Shown here: positions 42,746-51,325 of the stretch, piece after piece
Layout: every line of letters starts with the position of its first letter
How positions within the stretch are numbered: the first letter of the stretch is position 1
From: Azospirillum sp. 51_20
GTDB taxonomy: Bacteria > Pseudomonadota > Alphaproteobacteria > RF32 > CAG-239
Assembly: GCA_001917175.1 (NCBI GenBank)
Contig: MNTV01000032.1
Location: 95,547 to 159,546, forward strand
Reading direction: 5' to 3'
DNA: 64,000 bases
Translations under genes and position numbers: made by a program
Notes under the pieces: model-generated
Databases searched by the model: none
The model's input: the letters and a program-made list of their open reading frames with translations, nothing else
Told to the model about the DNA's origin: nothing

Positions 42746-45637
42746 TCAGCTTTTTACTTCCCAGGTAACATCAAACACCTGTTCAATGGTGTAATTCAAT
42801 TTCAGATTGCGCTTTTTGCCGCCGATGAGGCGGTTGCATTTCTTTTCCAGCTCACGCTCAATGTCAAAAGTATTGAACTCGTTATCGTTCATTTCTTTTT
42901 GCAGACGTTTGATTTCTTCATCCAAAGCCAGTTTTTTTGCAAAATCTTTCTCCAACTTAAACTGGCGTTTCAGATTGCCGATCTTGTTTTTCATCTTTTC
43001 GCCTTTTAGATGAATGGCCTGTTTTTCATCCGCCAACCAACGAGTAAGCTTGTCTACCTCAATTTTTAACAAAACATCGACCCGGTGCTTTTCGGATTTC
43101 TCATATTCGGCAATATTCCTTTCGTGCAGCCGCCGAATCAAATCCTGATACCCCATCTCAACCGGCGCAGCCGTTTTCCGCACATTATCAAAAATGTCTT
43201 CCGGTTTTAAATTTAACGCTTCGCCGTGATCGTCAATAACTGCCGACAACAGACGAAAAGACTTTTCCGGCGCATTTTGCCTGAACAAAGACAAAATCAG
43301 CCGCCCGCGTTGTCCGGGTTTTAACTTGTCTCCCGCCTTCAACAGCAAATGGCACGCCTCAACCGGCTGCGCCAGCGCCTCCCGTAAAATAATCCGCCCG
43401 AACTCACTGTCCGGATTATACGGCGTAGCTCCCCGCCAAACGGCTTTGCGATCCTGCGGAGAAAGAAAACGATTATTGTCGCGGCTTGAAAAATCCAGAC
43501 AGAAATTGAAATTCTTATTGAAAACAATGTCCGACGGCCGGTCAAAAACCTGTTCTTCAAAAGGGCCGAACACCTGCCGCGCCGGATTGATAAACATATC
43601 AGGATGATTTTTTTCCAGCATGATAACCGACAAATCCCAGAAAATTTGCTTGCGGCGTTCCAAATAATCTTCAACCCGCCGCTTGATGACCTGCAGTTTT
43701 TCCTGTGTGGTCGGGTTCAGGTTTTCCAGAACCAACTGGCGCGTTTCTTCCATTTTGGCATCACGCTTCACGCCAAGGCTTGCCTGTAATTCGTCAAAAG
43801 CACGGTTAATTTCCTCGGTTGTCCGGCACAATTCAAATATGGAGGCCACCGCACGCTCAAAATCCACGCCGTCGGACAATGTGCCCAAAATTTCGTCGCT
43901 GGCACCGAATACATCGTCAAACAATTTAAATTTATATTGCAAAATATCATAAAGGCGCACATCGGCAAGATTCTGTTTGTTGATAAAATTGATGATTACA
44001 ACATCGCATTTTTGCTTATAACGATGAATACGCCCGATTCTCTGTTCTATTCTTTGCGGATTCCACGGCAAATCGTAATTGACCAGCAGCGAACAAAACT
44101 GCAAATTCAGCCCCTCGGCCGCCGCCTCGGTGGCAATCATGATCTCCGCCTCTTCCCTGAAAGCCGCAACCAGAGCTTTTTTCATATCGTTGGCTCGCGA
44201 ACCGGTCAGCTCCGCCGAGTGATTTTCGACAAAATCGTTGTAAATCCGATTGCAAAGCGGGGAATTGTTCTGACCGTTAAAGGTAATGATTTTATCCTTA
44301 AAACCGTGAGCCGAAAGATAGTCGAAAAGATAATTCAAAGTCCGGTTGCTTTCCGTAAAAATAATTACCTTGCGCAAACCTCCCTTTTCCCTGATTTTTT
44401 CAAATCCCCGGTTGATCGCGCCGACAAGCTTTTCCGTCTTGCCGTCAACTTCGATTTTACCCGCCTTGTCAATCAACGACTGCAAAAATTCCTTTTCGGC
44501 TTTAAGGTCAGCATCCGTCGGATAATTCTTAGCATAAGCGTTGCGGCAGCGATCGTCAAAATCCGACAGGGAATCCTGATATTCTTCCAGCAAATCTTCA
44601 TCAAACACAATAAGATCACCGGTGTTTCCGCCAAGTTTCTCAATACGGCACAGCCTTTCCATCAACTTTTCCAATGTTCCTTTGACCGCCGCGGTGGAAG
44701 AACTCATCAATTTGCGTATCATCAGAACAATCAGCGTACGATAACGGGTGGTAACGGCAATTTTTGAAACATCCTGAATATAAGCCGAAACTTCCCGGTA
44801 AAGTTCTTCTTCCGCAGGAGTCGGATTAAACGCAACAGTCATTGCCTCGCGATTGGTATATTTAATATACTCCGAAACATCTTTGCGCAAAGTGCGGTGC
44901 AAAACGCACTTTAAACGTTCTTTCAGCTCAATATGATGCCGTTCGGAATACAGGTAATTTTCCATAAAAGAATATTCATTGCCCAAAATATGCGGATCAA
45001 TAATCGTTACCAGCGAAAAAATGTCCATCAGAGAATTTTGAATGGGTGTTGCCGTCAACAAAAGCTTTTTCTTGCCGTAAAAAGCCTCATTAATCCCGTC
45101 AGCCGTTTTGGTCTTGCCTTTATAAAAATTACGGAGCTTATGCGCTTCGTCCAAAACGACCAGATCCCAATCATATTGTTTCATGCAATCTTTCAGCTGC
45201 ACCGCACAATTATACGAACAAACCGTCACGCCTTTAAACAACAGCGGATTTTCCTTTTCCGACTTCAAAGCCTTGCCATAAATCCCGGCCTCAATAACCC
45301 GGGTCGGCAAATTAAATTTCTCCTGCATTTCAGCCTGCCATTGCTGGCAAAGACTTGCCGGCGCAACAACCAGAACGGAAGTTCGCCCGCGCGAAAAATA
45401 TTCGGAAATAACTATGCCTGCCTCAATCGTCTTTCCCAAACCGACTTCATCGGCCAGAATAACACCTTGCGACAACGGGGATTTCAAGGCAAACAACGCC
45501 GCTTCGATTTGATGCGGATTCATATCAATTTTAGATGTTTCCAATGAACCGGAAATGTTCCCCATATCCGCCTGGTTATTGGAAGCTAAAACTTCCAAAG
45601 CCCAATATTTTGCTTTTATTTCTTCTGTCGTTATCAT
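42746..45637 (-). CDS. SNF2-family helicase (HepA/RapA-like)
   Basis: This 963-residue superfamily 2 protein has Walker A DEVGLGKT (63-70) and a DEAH box near 164. The C-terminal helicase motif QRIGRIHRYKQ lies before a long helical, charged tail. Such helicases translocate on DNA and are common partners of RM-type defence genes. It is convergent with the RelA/SpoT gene and shares the locus's GC-richer composition. No DISARM drmA/drmB genes are present, so I only call it a defence-associated SNF2 helicase. The upstream ribosome site is weak. Confidence 0.88.
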   Translation of the reverse strand: MITTEEIKAKYWALEVLASNNQADMGNISGSLETSKIDMNPHQIEAALFALKSPLSQGVILADEVGLGKTIEAGIVISEYFSRGRTSVLVVAPASLCQQWQAEMQEKFNLPTRVIEAGIYGKALKSEKENPLLFKGVTVCSYNCAVQLKDCMKQYDWDLVVLDEAHKLRNFYKGKTKTADGINEAFYGKKKLLLTATPIQNSLMDIFSLVTIIDPHILGNEYSFMENYLYSERHHIELKERLKCVLHRTLRKDVSEYIKYTNREAMTVAFNPTPAEEELYREVSAYIQDVSKIAVTTRYRTLIVLMIRKLMSSSTAAVKGTLEKLMERLCRIEKLGGNTGDLIVFDEDLLEEYQDSLSDFDDRCRNAYAKNYPTDADLKAEKEFLQSLIDKAGKIEVDGKTEKLVGAINRGFEKIREKGGLRKVIIFTESNRTLNYLFDYLSAHGFKDKIITFNGQNNSPLCNRIYNDFVENHSAELTGSRANDMKKALVAAFREEAEIMIATEAAAEGLNLQFCSLLVNYDLPWNPQRIEQRIGRIHRYKQKCDVVIINFINKQNLADVRLYDILQYKFKLFDDVFGASDEILGTLSDGVDFERAVASIFELCRTTEEINRAFDELQASLGVKRDAKMEETRQLVLENLNPTTQEKLQVIKRRVEDYLERRKQIFWDLSVIMLEKNHPDMFINPARQVFGPFEEQVFDRPSDIVFNKNFNFCLDFSSRDNNRFLSPQDRKAVWRGATPYNPDSEFGRIILREALAQPVEACHLLLKAGDKLKPGQRGRLILSLFRQNAPEKSFRLLSAVIDDHGEALNLKPEDIFDNVRKTAAPVEMGYQDLIRRLHERNIAEYEKSEKHRVDVLLKIEVDKLTRWLADEKQAIHLKGEKMKNKIGNLKRQFKLEKDFAKKLALDEEIKRLQKEMNDNEFNTFDIERELEKKCNRLIGGKKRNLKLNYTIEQVFDVTWEVKS

Positions 45638-46036
45638 ACCAAAACCACAAACTATAAATATAAAAAGTCAGTTTTTTACCTAAAAACTTTTCCTCCACGC
45701 AAACCTGTAAAAATACAACTCCGTTTCATTCCGGCCGCGGACGGCAGCACCGTCCTGCGGCTTCTGTCCCGTCCGGCCATTGCATCGGCTTTGTCTTCCG
45801 GTCCTTCGGAAAAACGTTGAATAATTCTATATTCCGTTTTACGCCTTCCCCGCAGCTTAACCGCACGACAAAACCGAACCGGCAGTGGTTTTTCCTTTCT
45901 CTCCCGGAGAGTATAGCCGAAGATCAAAAATTCGGCAAAACTAATTTTGACGTTTATAATCAATTATACGGATTTGAAGCAGAAAGTTAATTCACCTTGC
46001 AGTTGAAGCCTGACTGAACAGAAAGACTTTCAGGCA
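45638..46036. other. Spacer without a supported gene
   Basis: About 400 bases upstream of the SNF2 gene hold only a 95-codon minus-strand frame with Arg/Gly-rich content and no family resemblance or ribosome site. Nothing else is recognised. Confidence 0.5.
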
Positions 46037-46068
46037 TAAAAAAATGAGCCGGAAATCATCAGACTCAT
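46037..46068 (-). terminator. Rho-independent terminator on the minus strand
   Basis: A 7-bp stem (ATGAGTC with GGCTCAT on the minus strand, including one G-U pair) is followed by a seven-T run. The G-U pair exists only on the minus strand, which fixes the direction. It closes an otherwise non-coding stretch. Confidence 0.75.
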
Positions 46069-46222
46069 AAATCTTACCGGCCGCATGGGCAGGATCGGTT
46101 CTTCATTCGCCCTCTCCGTCGCTCCGCACCGCTTATCAGCTTCGCCGATCGTCATACCCGCATCTTGCTGCCGCCTGCCGTAAACCCGCTTCTTTGCGGG
46201 TTAAACTCCAGCCGCACAATTC
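46069..46222 (-). other. Possible structured non-coding RNA
   Basis: The stretch upstream of the terminator contains a stable AACCCGC/GCGGGTT hairpin (about 46183-46203) and GC-rich, purine-rich segments without an open frame. It is bounded on the right by a second terminator. It may be the 3' part of a small RNA, or a degenerated element. I found no match to tmRNA, RNase P, SRP or 6S RNA signatures. Confidence 0.35.
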
Positions 46223-46252
46223 AAAAAAAGCCGGTCACAAGAACCGGCTTTT
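46223..46252 (-). terminator. Second minus-strand terminator
   Basis: The stem AAAAGCCGGT/ACCGGCTTTT (46226-46235 with 46243-46252) is followed on the minus strand by seven T. It could serve the + strand less well. Confidence 0.75.
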
Positions 46253-46465
46253 CATTAATGGTTGTGCATTCAAACCAAAGTGAGGAAAAATATAAGAAAT
46301 AACACCCTGATTTTGCATAATATTAAAAAAAATATCAAACCTTTAGCAAAAATCCGCCACCTCAGACCTTCAAAATCTCGAATCTATCAGAATCATTATA
46401 TATAACTCCTTTAAATCACAATTAGTTATCTCTCGGTGGAAATTTTTTTTAATAAATAAAACTCA

Positions 46466-46494
46466 TTGACATAAAACAAAATATATTATACATT
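46466..46494 (+). promoter_or_regulatory. Promoter of the HipB-like gene
   Basis: TTGACA (46466-46471) is followed by several overlapping -10 candidates (46487-46494) in an A/T-only stretch, upstream of the HipB-like gene. Confidence 0.65.
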
Positions 46495-46506
46495 AAAGCA
46501 AATAAA

Positions 46507-46522
46507 GTAAAATATATTTTAC
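46507..46522. promoter_or_regulatory. Operator-like palindrome of the HipB-like gene
   Basis: GTAAAATATATTTTAC is a perfect 16-base palindrome just downstream of the -10 region and 14 bases before the ATG. That is where an autorepressing XRE antitoxin would bind. Confidence 0.65.
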
Positions 46523-46535
46523 ATAATGGTGAAAC

Positions 46536-46868
46536 ATGAGACAAAAATTGACTACGCCGATACCTGTTAAAAAGGCTTTGAAAAAGCTTGGAAAAGATAT
46601 AAGAGAAGCACGTATCCGCCGCCGTATTCCAGTAGCGCTGATGGCAGAACGTGTCGGTATTTCTCGTGTTACGCTAAAATCCGTTGAAGATGGACGGCCG
46701 ACTGTGTCAATGGGAATTTATGCTACAGCTCTCTATGTTTTGGGAATGTTAGACCGGCTAAAAGATATTGCGGATATTGCTTTTGACTTTGTCGGACAGG
46801 CGTTAAGTAGTGAAAAGCTTCCCAAACGTATTATTATCAAAAGGAATAAGATATGCCCAAAACTCTAA
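46536..46868 (+). CDS. HipB-like XRE antitoxin/regulator
   Basis: This 110-residue protein has an XRE HTH (about 15-75; VALMAERVGISRVTLKSVEDG) followed by the segment YVLGMLDRLKDIAD...SEKLPKRI. This layout is typical of regulators placed just before hipA toxin genes. A GGTGAAAC site precedes the ATG. The next frame, starting at 46853 with a good ribosome site, is a decayed hipA start, so the regulator is now an orphan. Its operator palindrome is intact. Confidence 0.8.
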   Translation: MRQKLTTPIPVKKALKKLGKDIREARIRRRIPVALMAERVGISRVTLKSVEDGRPTVSMGIYATALYVLGMLDRLKDIADIAFDFVGQALSSEKLPKRIIIKRNKICPKL

Positions 46869-46920
46869 CGTGTATATATATTAAATTATAATCGTGAAGT
46901 TTTCAGTAAGTTTATTGAAT
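46853..46920 (+). pseudogene. Decayed hipA start
   Basis: An AAAAGGAAT site and an ATG overlap the HipB-like gene end, as in hipBA operons. The frame opens as MPKTLT, then needs a +1 shift to continue as VYILNYNREVF and soon stops. Nothing of the kinase domain remains. I infer a frameshifted, deleted hipA; the remnant is too short to be certain. Confidence 0.4.
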
Positions 46921-46986
46921 AGGTTAAAACTTTGAAGAAAACGCAGGTTAAAGAAAAATTGAGAAAAGTTTATAAGGAATATTTTG

Positions 46987-47616
46987 ATGGATTATATTAC
47001 AAAAAATGATGCTTCATTTGTGAAAACATCTTTAATTGATTTTTGGCTTAAAAATTATACAGCTGATTTAATTGCAAATGAAGTACCGTTCTTTAAAGGA
47101 AATCGTAGAGCCGATTTAATAATGATAAGCAATAATAATTTATTAGGCTTTGAAATTAAAAGTGAGCTTGATTCATTAAAAAATTTAAAATCTCAAATTT
47201 TAGATTATAAAAAAATTTTTGATTTCGTTTATGTTGTTATTGATAAAAAATTTAAATTTTCAAAAGAATTAGCAGAGTTACCGTCCCAAATTGGAATATT
47301 AGTATATGACAAGGAAATAATGATAAAAAGAGAGGCTAAAAAAATTAAAAAATTTAAAAAAAATGATCTTATTTTACTCTTGTGGAAAAAAGATTTAGAA
47401 GTGCTATTAAATAGTAAAAAATTAGACTTAGATCAGTTGCAAAAAAATGCACAAAATATCCTTACCGTAGATAAAATAAAAGCCCAGATACTTACCTCAT
47501 TAAATAATCGTTATGGAGCAAAATATAAATATTTTCTTCTTGATAGAGGAAATTACACAACTATAGAAGATTTAAGAACAATTACAAGAATAAACTCCCA
47601 AATGTTACTTTTTTAA
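46987..47616 (+). CDS. sce7726-family putative nuclease
   Basis: This 209-residue protein resembles the sce7726 family. After an N-terminal helix, the core RRADLIMI...LLGFEIKSE...LDYKKIFDFVYVVI contains the D-(x)n-E-x-K pattern (ADL, FEIK) of PD-(D/E)xK nucleases. The rest is Lys-rich and helical. The ATG follows AAGGAAT. It converges with, and overlaps by 35 bases, the beta-family gene on the minus strand. The very AT-rich composition matches its three neighbours. The family is known mainly by name and is often next to beta/sce7725 genes. Confidence 0.78.
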   Translation: MDYITKNDASFVKTSLIDFWLKNYTADLIANEVPFFKGNRRADLIMISNNNLLGFEIKSELDSLKNLKSQILDYKKIFDFVYVVIDKKFKFSKELAELPSQIGILVYDKEIMIKREAKKIKKFKKNDLILLLWKKDLEVLLNSKKLDLDQLQKNAQNILTVDKIKAQILTSLNNRYGAKYKYFLLDRGNYTTIEDLRTITRINSQMLLF

Positions 47617-48748
47617 TATAGAGATATTGTGCTGTAACATATAAATTTGACCTTACTGCAATCCAATATGAGGGCGCTTTTCCTTCTTCGCCATTATTTG
47701 CTCTATTTCTTATCCTTATGTCCCCTTCTGTGATAATTTCAGTTATAGGTTTATAATTATAACTATCAATAACCAGACGTGCTAAAATAGGGTATTCTGA
47801 ACTTGTATTCTTTTTGTTTCCTCGAGCATAATCATAACAAACTGGTTGCCCTATTTCATCTCTAACAACATAATCTATACGAGGAATCCATCCTCCTCCT
47901 CCCATTTCATATTTTGTAGGATGTATAGCAGCATAGTCTCCATGTACAACAGGAATATCAAAATGCTGAACATATTTTTTTACAACACTACTTATAGTAT
48001 TTTCAAAAGATCTAATTGGCTTTGATACAGAAACAACAAAATTAGGAAAACTTGATGATACAGGAACAATAGCCTTTATTATATCAAGACTGTTAAATTG
48101 TTGCATTCCTTTATCTATTATAGTCTCATATATATCAAAATTCTTAATATAACCAAAATCAATAATCAATATCAGTTTTCTGCTTTTGATAAATTGAGCA
48201 ATCCAAGATATAATACGCTGAATTGATTCATTGAAAACAATATCAGAAGAAAATACATTTTTCGATGAAGTAAATGCAGGTAATTTAACAGCAAGATATT
48301 TAAAAGAATTATCTAACTTTTTTATCTGTTCAATTAAATCTTCTTTATAATTAGTGTCGAATTGTATTGTTGGTATTACTAATTTTTTAAATTTATCATC
48401 CTTATTTAAAAATGAAATCCATTTTTCATATCCATTATTAGGATCTAGTAATCCCCCATCTTCTTTTAATCCATCATACATAAGGCTTTCATCATCTGTA
48501 ATGTCTAAAATAAAATGCCTATTTTGTACAAGGTCTAATATTTTATTTATTTTTTTATATATATCGCCACTTCTATGAGTATGCCGTAATTTTTCAATTT
48601 TATAATTTTTGGGATATGTATAGCCTAGAGCTCCAGTCATTTCGATTATTGGTAATATTGCATCTTTAACTGCTGGAGCTAACATATCATAAGCATCAAT
48701 TTCTGATTGACGAGTTTTCAATATTGGACAGTATAGATACTCTATCAT
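47582..48748 (-). CDS. Beta-family (sce7725-like) protein
   Basis: This 388-residue protein has the N-terminal YLCPILKTRQSEIDAYDML segment and repeated ILDITDD/ILIIDFGY strands of the beta-family (PF14350-like). The family was named from phage proteins and is also called sce7725. A GGGGWIPRIDYVVRDEIGQ motif lies near residue 295. Its start overlaps the ImmA stop (TAATG), so translation is coupled. Function is unknown. Its pairing with a sce7726 protein, here convergent, is recurrent and suggests a joint role. Confidence 0.8.
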   Translation of the reverse strand: MIEYLYCPILKTRQSEIDAYDMLAPAVKDAILPIIEMTGALGYTYPKNYKIEKLRHTHRSGDIYKKINKILDLVQNRHFILDITDDESLMYDGLKEDGGLLDPNNGYEKWISFLNKDDKFKKLVIPTIQFDTNYKEDLIEQIKKLDNSFKYLAVKLPAFTSSKNVFSSDIVFNESIQRIISWIAQFIKSRKLILIIDFGYIKNFDIYETIIDKGMQQFNSLDIIKAIVPVSSSFPNFVVSVSKPIRSFENTISSVVKKYVQHFDIPVVHGDYAAIHPTKYEMGGGGWIPRIDYVVRDEIGQPVCYDYARGNKKNTSSEYPILARLVIDSYNYKPITEIITEGDIRIRNRANNGEEGKAPSYWIAVRSNLYVTAQYLYIKKVTFGSLFL

Positions 48749-49332
48749 TAGATATACTCCGATATTAACCCTAGTTTATAAGCTCTATATTTTACTGCAG
48801 ACGTAGATAATTGAAACGCCTCTGATAGTTTATCTAATGTATTACAGCCAGATTTTATTTTTTCTATAAAAACATCCTTAGGCATTAATAATTCTGCAGC
48901 AAAATCGTTTGCTTCTTTCTCTGTAAGATCAACAGTATTATCTCTGAAGAAAATCAAATCAGGAATAGAGCTTCCCGAAATCATATAGCGATCACGATGT
49001 TTTATAAAGTGACCAAGCTCGTGAGCAATAGTAAAGCGTTTTCTCAATTCACTTTCATATTTATTTACAAAAATACACCATTTGCCCCCAATTCTTTCCA
49101 AAAATCCAGATACCCCTTTATCAAATTTATCTTCTTTAATTTCAATATTAAAAATGTTCTTAACAACTGATTTAATATCTAACGGATCGGTCTCAATATT
49201 AAGATCATGTGCTTTTTTTAATATATCATTAATTGATAATACTTCCATTGAAGAAGTATTTATAGATGTTTTTTGTTTTGTTGGCTGATTTTCATTAAAA
49301 AAAGTCTCAATGTTTTCTAAGTTTGTTGCCAT
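48748..49332 (-). CDS. ImmA/IrrE-family metallopeptidase
   Basis: This 194-residue protein has an HELGH zinc motif at 104-108 (TIAHELGHFIKH) and a downstream EANDFAAELLMP segment with the third metal ligand, the hallmark of ImmA/IrrE proteases. These cut repressors to switch on mobile elements or stress genes. The C-terminal part looks like a small HTH. It is coupled to the beta-family gene by a TAATG overlap and lies 1 base from the membrane protein gene, so the three form one operon. The substrate is unknown; the HipB-like repressor nearby is one guess. Confidence 0.88.
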   Translation of the reverse strand: MATNLENIETFFNENQPTKQKTSINTSSMEVLSINDILKKAHDLNIETDPLDIKSVVKNIFNIEIKEDKFDKGVSGFLERIGGKWCIFVNKYESELRKRFTIAHELGHFIKHRDRYMISGSSIPDLIFFRDNTVDLTEKEANDFAAELLMPKDVFIEKIKSGCNTLDKLSEAFQLSTSAVKYRAYKLGLISEYI

Positions 49333-49333
49333 A

Positions 49334-49975
49334 TTAATCTCCTTCTTCCAAATTTTCAGGGAGCTTAATTTCTTTTTTGTTATCTTTTATATCTTGTTTT
49401 ATTCTTTCAATTATATCATTAATCAATTGATCAATATTAACATTAGATGCATCGGGGAATAACTTATCTTTATTCTCAGCAATATATTTTCCAAATACTT
49501 CCGTTGTTAACCAGGTTTTATAAAATTCAGAAGATACAACCTTTTGTATTTCTGTATCAATTTCTCCTTTTAAACCGTGTTTTATTTCTTGAACGTCATT
49601 CTTTACTTTGGCTTTTAATGAAAACCATGATGTAAATGCCAAAAGCCCTAAAAGAGTTGTTAAAACAGCAATAAAAATAGTGAGAACAGATATTAAGGAA
49701 TCATAATAACTTAGTGTTTTTCCATAAATTTCATCAATTGGTATGATTCTATTTTTAGCTATTAATCTATCAATGTATATTTTTTCTCTCTTATTTAAGT
49801 TATTTGGTTCCATAACAACAAAATTATTAAAATAAAATTTCTCATATTGAGGTTTAGTCCATTGCAAAAAACAACATGCACCTATCATAAAAATAAAGAT
49901 AACACAAAGTACCCCACAAAGACGAGCAGAACATTTGTAGATACTAATTTTTAACAATTTGAACCAATTTTTCAT
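49334..49975 (-). CDS. Unknown two-helix membrane protein
   Basis: I do not recognise this 213-residue protein. It has two membrane segments (about 18-38 and 95-120), a polar loop between them and a cytoplasmic-type helical tail with many Lys, Asp and Glu. ATG 49973-49975 is preferred because a TATAAT box lies only 8 bases before the longer start. It begins the operon with the ImmA/IrrE and beta-family genes. A membrane anchor or pore effector in a defence module would fit, but that is inference. Confidence 0.65.
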   Translation of the reverse strand: MKNWFKLLKISIYKCSARLCGVLCVIFIFMIGACCFLQWTKPQYEKFYFNNFVVMEPNNLNKREKIYIDRLIAKNRIIPIDEIYGKTLSYYDSLISVLTIFIAVLTTLLGLLAFTSWFSLKAKVKNDVQEIKHGLKGEIDTEIQKVVSSEFYKTWLTTEVFGKYIAENKDKLFPDASNVNIDQLINDIIERIKQDIKDNKKEIKLPENLEEGD

Positions 49976-50100
49976 TACAATATATATTTTGATAAAAGCA
50001 ACAAGCATACTATATTATAAGACAAGTAAATTTCAAGTTAAATTATTGCATAAAATTGTCTTAAACAGAAAACAAAAATATTTTTTGAACTTGCCAGTAC

Positions 50101-50853
50101 CTAAAACAAGCATCCTTTTGTAGGTATTTGTTCATTATGTCTATTAAGGACGAATATTACAGATATTAATGCTGTGTATATTCCTGTTAATGCGACATTT
50201 CGATGGTTCATCATTTGTTCTTCAAATAATTTGTCCTGTACTGAAAATGTATTGCCGACAATAAAGGGGGATAAGTGCTTAAAAGAGCACAAAGTTTGAT
50301 AATTTTCATAGAGTAGATCAATATCTAAGTTTTCTTCAAAAAAACTAATACCCTGATTATGAAATAATTCTTTAAAATGAGGAAAAGCAATCTTGCTTAA
50401 ATCTTTGATGCTGTTTGCAAAGCTTCTATACCAATTTTTATCATAACTATTGAAATCTGCTGTATTTTTACCTTTTCCATTATAAAATCGTTCACAATTA
50501 TAATAGTGCATACGTTGTAGAGTTTTTTCTTGCCAGTGTGGATTTATAGGTAAACTTTTTAGTTGTTCTATAAAAGCAAATTCATAATAATCCCGACCTT
50601 TGGTATCATATAGTTTATCAATGCACAGTAGTTGTATTTGGGCTTCAGTTGCCTGGCAGACTAAAGAACAAGCAGTAAATATACGATTGTTTTCCAATAA
50701 AGAAAAAGCATCTCGGCAAAGAGCCAAAATTGCACTAGATAAAATTCTCAAAGATAAAAGCGCTGTACTATTAGTTTTCTTAAATTCTATATTTTCCACA
50801 ATATTAGTTAGTGCCTGTTTAATCAGGGGAACAAAATTTTTTTCAGAGGTCAT
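50101..50853 (-). CDS. DUF5677-like protein
   Basis: This 250-residue mostly helical protein has the pattern of the DUF5677 group: an N-terminal R..S.iLAlCRDAFSLLEN...A..L.CQATEAQ segment and a later LCSFKHLSPF motif. It starts 11 bases inside the phosphatase gene with an AAGGAAA site, so translation is coupled. It is the last gene of a Fic-phosphatase operon. The function is unknown and the family assignment is tentative. Confidence 0.6.
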   Translation of the reverse strand: MTSEKNFVPLIKQALTNIVENIEFKKTNSTALLSLRILSSAILALCRDAFSLLENNRIFTACSLVCQATEAQIQLLCIDKLYDTKGRDYYEFAFIEQLKSLPINPHWQEKTLQRMHYYNCERFYNGKGKNTADFNSYDKNWYRSFANSIKDLSKIAFPHFKELFHNQGISFFEENLDIDLLYENYQTLCSFKHLSPFIVGNTFSVQDKLFEEQMMNHRNVALTGIYTALISVIFVLNRHNEQIPTKGCLF

Positions 50854-51319
50854 TGTTCAAATTTCCTTTTAAATACTCTAAAAATGCCTGACAGCCCTCA
50901 ACGATATCCCGGTAAGTTTCGTCAAAATTTCCAGTGTACCACGGATCTTTAATATTGCGCGGATGGTCTGTAAAATCCAGCAGACGATAGATTTTGTGTT
51001 CGGTATCCATGCCGACCAATGATTGAATATCTTCAATGTTGCTGTCATCCATTGCCAGGATATAATCAAAACACGCATAATCATGCGGGCGTATACGGCG
51101 GGAATAATGCTCTTCAAACGGCACATGCATGGATTTCAGCATTTGGCGTGTTCCATGATGAATACCGGCATGGCACATCTCGTTGTATCCTTCCGTGGCC
51201 GCGGAATCTATTTCAAAATGATCTGCCAGTCCTTTTTCTGCGACCATTTGTTTCAACACAAACTCCGCCATCGGCGATCGGCAAATATTTCCAAGACAGA
51301 CAAATAAAACTTTAATCAT
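50843..51319 (-). CDS. Low-molecular-weight protein tyrosine phosphatase
   Basis: This 158-residue enzyme has the P-loop VCLGNICRS with Cys8 and Arg14 and the conserved DPWY aspartate near 125, which mark LMW-PTPs. These remove phosphate from protein tyrosine or arginine and, in other bacteria, control polysaccharide export. Here it follows a Fic gene by 6 bases and overlaps a DUF5677-like gene, which suggests it reverses or tunes a modification made in this operon. An AAGGTG site precedes the ATG. Confidence 0.92.
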   Translation of the reverse strand: MIKVLFVCLGNICRSPMAEFVLKQMVAEKGLADHFEIDSAATEGYNEMCHAGIHHGTRQMLKSMHVPFEEHYSRRIRPHDYACFDYILAMDDSNIEDIQSLVGMDTEHKIYRLLDFTDHPRNIKDPWYTGNFDETYRDIVEGCQAFLEYLKGNLNNDL

Positions 51320-51325
51320 TGCACC

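Noticed and set aside
42746..45637. DISARM system
   Set aside because: A SNF2 helicase and a methyltransferase are present, but drmA, drmB and drmC are absent and the methyltransferase is type III Mod.
45676..45963. 95-codon frame upstream of the SNF2 gene
   Set aside because: No ribosome site, Arg/Gly-rich and not like its neighbours in codon use.
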